Assembly (NCBI GenBank): GCA_013151535.1
Contig: JAADIC010000140.1
Location: 1-11,225, forward strand
Length of the DNA stretch: 11,225 nucleotides
Reading direction: 5' to 3'
Source: Alphaproteobacteria bacterium
GTDB taxonomy: Bacteria; Pseudomonadota; Alphaproteobacteria; Rhodobacterales; Rhodobacteraceae
The notes beneath the pieces were generated by a model, which saw only the letters and a program-made list of their open reading frames with translations, was not told the DNA's origin and made no database searches. Positions 1-4,437 of the stretch are shown in pieces; positions within the stretch are counted from its first letter, which is position 1; every line of letters begins with the position of its first letter. Made by a program: the position numbers and the translations under genes.

Positions 1-19
1 CAAACCTGCTCGTGTCCAT
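1..19 (-). CDS. Start of an unidentified gene running off the left edge
   Basis: Only the first six codons (M-D-T-S-R-F) are inside the window. The call rests on the start signal: on the minus strand a perfect AGGAGG (positions 30-25) stands five bases before an ATG at 19-17, the strongest ribosome binding site in the left part of the window. It is the next gene downstream of the Rhs cassette remnants on the same strand. Its product cannot be told. It could be a further cassette gene or an unrelated chromosomal gene marking the left border of the array. Confidence 0.4.
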
Positions 20-135
20 TCAATCCTCCTCTTTTGGAAGATTGAACCAGAAATCAAAACAAATGGGAATCCTGAATCTCAACAGACCCTAAACCAACTT
101 TTAGCCCGCCCGCCCAGAACTTCGAATGGTTTAAC
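20..135. other. Non-coding stretch between the broken Rhs fragment and the left-edge gene
   Basis: No convincing gene is seen here. Rhs homology stops abruptly near position 136, and the sequence beyond it does not resemble the other Rhs copies. It carries the ribosome binding site of the left-edge gene and probably its promoter. Confidence 0.4.
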
Positions 136-402
136 TGTCGCCACCCCGTTCTTGTAGCGCACCTAGGGGTGCGGATAAGTGAGGATGGTTTCAGAGCCGC
201 CAAAGTCGCGGATTTCCACACCGCCGAAATAGACCGTGGTATCACTGCCCTCGATCTTCTTCACCCGCCCGCCATCGGCACCATAAACATAAGTCGTGGT
301 GTTGCCCGCATATGCCTCCGACAAAGGCCGGTTCTCGGCGTCATAGGTCATGACTTTGGCGTTGAGACCAGTGGTCATGTTGCCGTTGGTGTCATCGGTG
401 AC
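136..402 (-). pseudogene. Broken Rhs core fragment (cassette remnant 1)
   Basis: The translation starting at V-T-D-D-T-N-G-N-M-T-T-G-L-N-A-K matches, residue for residue over most of its length, the Rhs/YD-repeat stretch at the beginning of the intact copy at 873-2138 (T-Y-D-A-E-N-R-P-L-S, Y-V-Y-G-A-D-G-G-R-V-K-K, Y-F-G-G-V-E-I-R). The reading frame is interrupted by an in-frame TAG at 165-163, where the other copy has serine. Homology then continues for about ten more codons (R-Y-K-N-G-V-A-T) and stops dead near 136, before the Rhs-associated core proper. There is no toxin tip and no start codon with a ribosome binding site. Rhs proteins are large YD-repeat shells carrying a C-terminal toxin, and this piece can only be a leftover of one. 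It may still serve as recombination template for the homologous copies. Confidence 0.8.
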
Positions 403-407
403 ACTTC

Positions 408-437
408 GGCGGGCTAAAGCCCGCCCTACGCTTGCTA
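408..437 (-). repeat. REP-like palindrome with GTAG head (copy A)
   Basis: On the minus strand the sequence reads TAGCAAG-CGTAG followed by a palindrome, GGCGGGCT-TT-AGCCCGCC. The arms are eight base pairs (408-415 and 418-425). A second copy stands at 2175-2205, differing by one base in the palindrome loop and one extra G in the flank. A GTAG tetranucleotide at the foot of a GC-rich hairpin is the layout known for REP sequences processed by RAYT transposases. It lies just after the stop codon of the putative immunity gene and just before the next Rhs fragment. The hairpin could also end or stabilise the upstream transcript, but no T-tract follows it. Confidence 0.7.
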
Positions 438-444
438 AACCTTG

Positions 445-873
445 CTATCTTGAATTTTCCCCATAGAGCAATCCATAGTCGATTATCATTGGTATACCCT
501 CGATAAAAAACCCAGTGATATAGCCGTCAGATTTTCGGATCTCAAACGCCAAGTGCTCTCCAGACACTACATAATAATTATCCCCGTCCGTATATGCTGT
601 TCTGATAGGAAATGACGCAAGATAGGTATCACCGCAATCCTCAAATAAGCTGTCACGGTCATGTTCTACCGAGCGTCGTCCATCTTCGACATCATCTCCA
701 CTCTGACTTTCCATTCTATACCACGGTGCCAGATAGGCATGAATTTTTTCAACGGTACCACTCTCAGCAATTGGAGAACAACTATCGGAACTTTCAGCAG
801 ACCGTTTGAAACCTACCAATACCAGTACAATTGCCACTGCTATGAAAAATGTATATCTAACTGCCCACTTCAT
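445..873 (-). CDS. Membrane-anchored hypothetical protein, putative immunity to the JAB-tipped Rhs cassette
   Basis: A 142-residue protein that I do not recognise by family. Residues 7-22 form one hydrophobic segment (F-F-I-A-V-A-I-V-L-V-L-V-G-F) preceded by K and R, so it is a signal anchor or an uncleaved leader placing the rest in the periplasm; there is no clear lipobox. The remainder is acidic and ends in a probable beta-rich part around Y-Y-V-V-S-G-E-H-L-A-F-E-I-R. That pattern faintly recalls NTF2-fold immunity proteins, which is only a guess. The ATG at 873 is chosen over the in-frame TTG at 876 because GGAG stands seven bases before it (884-881). The ATG overlaps the stop of the upstream Rhs gene as TGATG, so translation is probably coupled. 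Position, coupling and AT-rich composition make an immunity role the simplest reading, but this is inference. Confidence 0.65.
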   Translation of the reverse strand: MKWAVRYTFFIAVAIVLVLVGFKRSAESSDSCSPIAESGTVEKIHAYLAPWYRMESQSGDDVEDGRRSVEHDRDSLFEDCGDTYLASFPIRTAYTDGDNYYVVSGEHLAFEIRKSDGYITGFFIEGIPMIIDYGLLYGENSR

Positions 874-2117
874 CAAAATGCTCCATTGGCGTATCCGGTA
901 ATTCCTAAGTCTCCCCTTATCATAACACTAGCGAAAGGGCTGCTCAAATCACCGCCGTCAAAACTGGACGGTTTTGCCCACAACCCACCCGCTTTGCCAT
1001 GTGGATGCGAGTGGATAACGACCATTTGCTGCAAGCCGACTATGACGTTTTGTCTGACCGTCGCAGCTTTACCTACTGTTATTGCAGAATAGGTCCACAC
1101 ACCAGTTTTAGCGTCTAGGTATGCAACAATTCCTGTCTCTCGCATTTTTAGGCCTAAAAATGTAAGCTGTCGTGGAGCCTTAAACGATGTTTCAAGAAGT
1201 TGTAGCATCACGTTATTCACGGATTTCGTCTTGTTGAGAAGTTTATCAAGCAACGGATTTGCCGCAATGAATGCTGGGTTAACCTGAAAAAGTGTTTTAC
1301 CGTCCCAAGGCCTCGCTTTCCGAGATTGTGACGACACAAAAACTTGGCCGAATACAGAAAGGCCACGATATTTTGCAGTTCCTATAGCACCAACCCCGCC
1401 ACAACCAAAACATCCATACGTCTCGCCATCAATATTTGTATACCCGTAGGCACCATTTTCGATCCTGCCCTCGACTTTTGTTACATCCCCACTGAGGATA
1501 TCATTCACGGCATCCACTGTTCCCTCCCAAGCGGCCTGAAAACTCGCGATGGCATCTCCTAGCCAAGAATTCCCCCCCGGATCGCTCAAATTCACCGGAT
1601 CGTTTGCCGAATACGCATACCTGTTCGTCCCGACGCCCGGTTCTGTCACCTTAAACCAATCTAGCTGGATGAAGCGGCCAAGCTCTGGGTCGTAGTATCT
1701 GGCGTTGAGGTATTGCAGGCCTGCGTCTGCGTCGAAGCGTTCTCCTATGAAGCCTTTGGTCTCAAACGCCACCGCCGGGTCGACATTCCAGTCGTCGATC
1801 TCGCCAAAAGGACGGTAGGTGCTGCGTTTAGCCAAGGCGCCGACGCTGTCCGTCACCGTCCTCACAGAATTGAGCTGATCCGAATGCAGATACGCCGTCG
1901 CCACACCGTTCTTGTAGCGCGCGCTTGGATGCGGGTAGGTCAGGATTTCCTCGGAGGCCCCTTGTCCGAACTTCCTGATCTCGACCCCGCCGAAATACGC
2001 AGTCTCATCCGTCCCCTCAACCTTCTTAACCCGTCCGCCATCGGCACCGTAGACATAGGCCGTGGTGTTCCCGGCATAGGCCACCGACAAAGGCCGGTTC
2101 TCGGCGTCGTAGGTCAT
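873..2117 (-). CDS. Orphan Rhs C-terminal cassette with JAB/JAMM-like toxin tip
   Basis: A 414-residue fragment of an Rhs protein. Residues 1-100 hold YD-type repeats (T-Y-D-A-E-N-R; Y-V-Y-G-A-D-G-G-R). Residues 101-183 are the Rhs-associated core, with Y-R-P-F-G-E, Y-Y-D-P-E-L-G-R-F-I-Q and N-R-Y-A-Y-S-A-N-D-P-V-N-L-S-D-P-G-G-N. Residues 185-246 are a linker shared with the copy at 2469-3491, including C236-F-G-C239. The tip at about 318-414 shows a JAMM-like zinc-protease pattern: E327, H369-S-H371-P, then S384-x-x-D387, followed by the usual G-I-x-G-Y near the end. JAB-fold peptidases are known as polymorphic toxin domains. The tip ends shortly after G-Y and may lack the last strand. There is no ribosome binding site before the ATG at 2117, and an in-frame TGA at 2141-2139 marks the edge of Rhs homology, so the cassette is probably silent unless recombined onto a full Rhs gene. 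Confidence 0.8.
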   Translation of the reverse strand: MTYDAENRPLSVAYAGNTTAYVYGADGGRVKKVEGTDETAYFGGVEIRKFGQGASEEILTYPHPSARYKNGVATAYLHSDQLNSVRTVTDSVGALAKRSTYRPFGEIDDWNVDPAVAFETKGFIGERFDADAGLQYLNARYYDPELGRFIQLDWFKVTEPGVGTNRYAYSANDPVNLSDPGGNSWLGDAIASFQAAWEGTVDAVNDILSGDVTKVEGRIENGAYGYTNIDGETYGCFGCGGVGAIGTAKYRGLSVFGQVFVSSQSRKARPWDGKTLFQVNPAFIAANPLLDKLLNKTKSVNNVMLQLLETSFKAPRQLTFLGLKMRETGIVAYLDAKTGVWTYSAITVGKAATVRQNVIVGLQQMVVIHSHPHGKAGGLWAKPSSFDGGDLSSPFASVMIRGDLGITGYANGAF

Positions 2118-2241
2118 GATTTTGGCGTTGAGGCCGGTTCATTTTATCGATTTCATCTCACTTGACGGAGGATCGGCGGGCTGAAGCCCGCCCTACGGCT
2201 TGCTACGCCAAACATTGAATGCCAAATAAGGGGGAAGTCTA
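2118..2241. other. Spacer between cassettes
   Basis: This 124-base stretch contains the upstream edge of Rhs homology (codons T-G-L-N-A-K-I up to 2138, then an in-frame stop), an unassigned AT-rich piece, and the second REP-like palindrome. I see no gene and no clear promoter in it. Confidence 0.5.
2175..2205 (-). repeat. REP-like palindrome with GTAG head (copy B)
   Basis: Second copy of the element at 408-437. The palindrome arms are at 2175-2182 and 2185-2192, and the GTAG foot (minus strand) is at 2196-2193, followed by the same CTTGCTA flank on the plus strand. It lies after the stop codon of the DUF4926-like gene and before the upstream edge of the JAB-tipped Rhs cassette, the same relative place as copy A. 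Confidence 0.7.
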
Positions 2242-2460
2242 TCAATCTCTAAAGCTACTATGTGGCACAGTTTTTTTTGAAATGCGCAAGTTCTCTTGTC
2301 TGACATCTAGAATCTCGATTGTCCTACCATATTCATCGCAGAACTCAACCGCAAATAGGTCTGGTATATCAGCAGAATGAAAAACAACCACGCCAAGCGT
2401 ACCAGTTTTTATTTTGCCCATATCAACTAACAATTCAACTCGGTCATACTCTTCTATCAT
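2242..2460 (-). CDS. DUF4926-like small protein, putative immunity partner of the DUF6883-like tip
   Basis: A 72-residue protein that opens with M-I-E-E-Y-D-R-V-E-L-L-V-D and continues with K-T-G-T-L-G-V-V-V, then F-A-V-E-F-C-D-E-Y-G-R-T. This is the pattern of the DUF4926 family: a short beta-rich SH3-like protein with a G-T-x-G-x-V-V turn and a V-E-F-x-D-x-x-G-x-T strand. It begins eight bases after the stop of the upstream Rhs cassette, with AGTGAG about seven bases before its ATG, so the two are cotranscribed. From memory, DUF4926 genes are frequent neighbours of DUF6883 genes, which agrees with the tip upstream. It has no signal peptide or membrane segment and should be cytoplasmic. The immunity role is inferred from position and family pairing. 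The gene is AT-rich compared with its chromosomal neighbours. Confidence 0.75.
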   Translation of the reverse strand: MIEEYDRVELLVDMGKIKTGTLGVVVFHSADIPDLFAVEFCDEYGRTIEILDVRQENLRISKKTVPHSSFRD

Positions 2461-2468
2461 TGACTAAC

Positions 2469-3491
2469 TCACTTAATAGTTGATGTAATCATTCGGTAAA
2501 CTGCTGTACCTGAATCATTCTGAAAAATGAATGGTACATTCATAGTGCGACCGTTTGCACCTGAAATACTGATCATTTGTCTATATCGCGCACCCCATTC
2601 CGTCATATTTTGAAATTGAGCGACCCGTGGGTCAAAAACAATTTGGCGCGCCAACTGGCTTGCATTTGATTGAGTGAATCCTAAGTACTCGCGAAAAAAC
2701 TTTGCCTTGGAAGCGGTAACGTTGGGATTGAGAAGATAATCCCGCACTTTTGACGCAGTATATTTTCGAGCGACTCGCCCGGGTAAAATCAGCTTTTCTA
2801 ACCGAGTAGGCCAGTTCAACATAAAACTATTGAACTGACCGAAACCACGTGCACATGCCCCCTTGCACATACTCAATAACCTTACAGCCATCTTGTCCAA
2901 GTATCTATAAGATTGCGTTGAATACGAGGACATCTGCATTTGTGCATTCGCGGTATCTCTCCCAAAGGCTCTTCCAATCGCCACTGCCGCGTCTGCTCCA
3001 CTTCCGGAACACCCATAGCAAGCATAGGACTGTCCATCGATGCGCGCGATACCATAGGCTCCATCATTCGGATCGCCTCGGACGCTTTTGTCAATGTCAC
3101 CGCGAAAAGCATCCCCAATTGCGACCACCATATCGTTCCAAGCGTCTTTCACGTCCCCCCAGAAATTATTCCCCCCGGGATCGCTCAGATTAACCGGATC
3201 GTTCGCCGAGTACGCATACCGATTGGTGCCAACGCCTGCCTCGGTCACCTCAAACCAGTCCGGCTGGATGAAGCGGCCAAGCTCGGGGTCGTAGCATCTG
3301 GCGTTGAGGTATTGCAGGCCTGCGTCGCTATCAAACCTCTCACCAATAAACCCCTTCGTCTCCTCAGGGTCCGGCGGCTGGGCGCCCCGGTTGAACGCCT
3401 CGGTCAGCTCACCAAACGGGCGATAGCCGTGAAGCACCAGCCACTTGCCTAGTTCAGTCATTCCATCCCGCACAATTTGCTGATACTGCAA
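2469..3491 (-). CDS. Orphan Rhs C-terminal cassette with DUF6883-like toxin tip
   Basis: A 340-residue Rhs fragment counted from a TTG at 3491; an internal ATG at 3461 is the other candidate start. The frame stays open back to a TGA at 3518-3516. Residues 23-108 are the Rhs-associated core (Y-R-P-F-G-E; C-Y-D-P-E-L-G-R-F-I-Q-P-D-W; Y-A-Y-S-A-N-D-P-V-N-L-S-D-P-G-G-N), with C66 where the family and the other copy have Y. Residues 110-167 are the linker shared with the JAB-tipped copy, including C158-Y-G-C161. Residues 244-337 fit DUF6883: K-V-R-D-Y-L-L-N-P, S-K-A-K-F-F-R-E-Y-L-G-F, W-G-A-R-Y, G-A-N-G-R-T-M-N-V, ending V-Y-R-M-I-T-S. DUF6883 occurs at polymorphic toxin C-termini; its activity is not known to me. 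The fragment lacks all of the upstream shell, so it is a displaced tip rather than a complete effector. Confidence 0.8.
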   Translation of the reverse strand: MQYQQIVRDGMTELGKWLVLHGYRPFGELTEAFNRGAQPPDPEETKGFIGERFDSDAGLQYLNARCYDPELGRFIQPDWFEVTEAGVGTNRYAYSANDPVNLSDPGGNNFWGDVKDAWNDMVVAIGDAFRGDIDKSVRGDPNDGAYGIARIDGQSYACYGCSGSGADAAVAIGRAFGRDTANAQMQMSSYSTQSYRYLDKMAVRLLSMCKGACARGFGQFNSFMLNWPTRLEKLILPGRVARKYTASKVRDYLLNPNVTASKAKFFREYLGFTQSNASQLARQIVFDPRVAQFQNMTEWGARYRQMISISGANGRTMNVPFIFQNDSGTAVYRMITSTIK

Positions 3492-3518
3492 GCCCGAACA
3501 AAACGGTGAAGGCTTTCA

Positions 3519-4382
3519 ATGGCGCGCAAGAAAATGGACACACGCTCGATCGGGCTTGATATCGGCTTGGCGTTTTCGAAATTCCTGACTGGCAAGGAAA
3601 ACCTGCATTACGGGCTGTGGGACGGGGATATGGAGGTTTGCGCTGCCAATGTCGGCCGCGCGCAGGAGGCTTATACCGCCAAGCTGTTCGCCCTGTTGCC
3701 CAAGGGGCCGTTGCGCATTCTTGATATTGGCGGCGGCGCGGGTGAGACCGCGAAAAAGCTGGTGGCGCTTGGGCATCATGTTGAAATCGTTATTCCCAGT
3801 GCGTTTCTGGCTGAGCGCTGCCGTGAAAATGCCGGGCCTGAGGCTGTCGTGCATGAATGTATGTTCGAGGATTTTCAAAGCGACCAGACGTTTGACATCT
3901 GCATGTTCTCCGAAAGCTTTCAGTATATCCCGATGGATGTGGCGCTGGATAAATCCACCGGATTGCTGGCGGAAGGTGGCGCAATCATCGTGTCGGATTG
4001 TTTCCGTACCGAGCCGTTTTTCGCCTCGACCACCAACGAGGCCAAGGTCGGCGGTGGCCATTCTCTGGCCGAGTTTCGTGACATTCTGGCCGGTGATCGC
4101 TTTGACGTGCAGTTTGACGAAGACATCACCAAACAGGTCGCGCCGACGGTCGAGGTGGAGCAAGACCTGTTCAACGTCATCGGCTATTCGGTCGGGCGGG
4201 TGGATAAAGGCCTTGCAACCTCGCACCCATGGCTGCGCGGGATTTTGCGCGGGCTGACCAACTTGTTCCTCAGCAAGAGACGCCGAGTACGGCTTGAGGT
4301 GCGGTTGCATCAGCGAGAAAGGTCGGCAGAGAATTTCAGCCATTTTAACAGCTATGTGATGGTGAAACTCAGCCCCAGATAG
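3519..4382 (+). CDS. Class I SAM-dependent methyltransferase
   Basis: A 287-residue Rossmann-fold methyltransferase. Motif I is at residues 67-75 (I-L-D-I-G-G-G-A-G). A later strand with F-D-I-C-M-F-S-E-S-F-Q-Y-I-P (125-138) and L-L-A-E-G-G-A-I-I-V-S-D (149-160) is the usual motif IV/post-motif pair. An early H-Y-G-L-W-D-G (30-36) recalls the cyclopropane synthase and tocopherol/sarcosine methyltransferase superfamily. The acidic residue normally found at the end of strand 2 is not obvious (V-E-I-V-I-P-S). The substrate cannot be told; a small molecule or lipid is more likely than nucleic acid. GGTGAAGG stands six bases before the ATG. The start lies only 3 nt beyond the open frame of the divergent Rhs fragment, so its promoter must lie inside sequence that belongs to, or was rearranged by, the cassette array. 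Confidence 0.75.
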   Translation: MARKKMDTRSIGLDIGLAFSKFLTGKENLHYGLWDGDMEVCAANVGRAQEAYTAKLFALLPKGPLRILDIGGGAGETAKKLVALGHHVEIVIPSAFLAERCRENAGPEAVVHECMFEDFQSDQTFDICMFSESFQYIPMDVALDKSTGLLAEGGAIIVSDCFRTEPFFASTTNEAKVGGGHSLAEFRDILAGDRFDVQFDEDITKQVAPTVEVEQDLFNVIGYSVGRVDKGLATSHPWLRGILRGLTNLFLSKRRRVRLEVRLHQRERSAENFSHFNSYVMVKLSPR

Positions 4383-4402
4383 GGGCCTAGGGCAGCAAAG
4401 AC

Positions 4403-4431
4403 TCCACATTGGAACAAAACGTGAATATACT
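4403..4431 (+). promoter_or_regulatory. Promoter of the error-prone polymerase gene, leaderless
   Basis: TCCACA (4403-4408, four of six matches to TTGACA), a 17-base spacer, and TATACT (4426-4431, a good -10) lie directly upstream of the dnaE2 ATG at 4438. Transcription would start six to seven bases after the -10, at or one base from the A of the ATG, so the mRNA would be leaderless. This agrees with the absence of any ribosome binding site before the start. Confidence 0.5.
4412..4426 (+). promoter_or_regulatory. LexA (SOS) operator
   Basis: GAAC-AAAACGT-GAAT matches the alphaproteobacterial LexA consensus GAAC-N7-GAAC with one mismatch in the last base. It covers the spacer and touches the -10 of the predicted dnaE2 promoter, the right place for repression. 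Induction of the polymerase by DNA damage is the expected consequence. Confidence 0.65.
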
Positions 4432-4437
4432 GCCTGT

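Noticed and set aside
408..2205. The two palindromic repeats as a CRISPR array or attachment sites
   Set aside because: There are only two copies, 1.7 kb apart, with genes between them and no regular spacers; no integrase is present.
4372..4386. Hairpin GCCCC-AGATA-GGGGC at the end of the methyltransferase gene as a terminator
   Set aside because: The stem is only five base pairs, overlaps the stop codon and has no T-tract; it may be chance.
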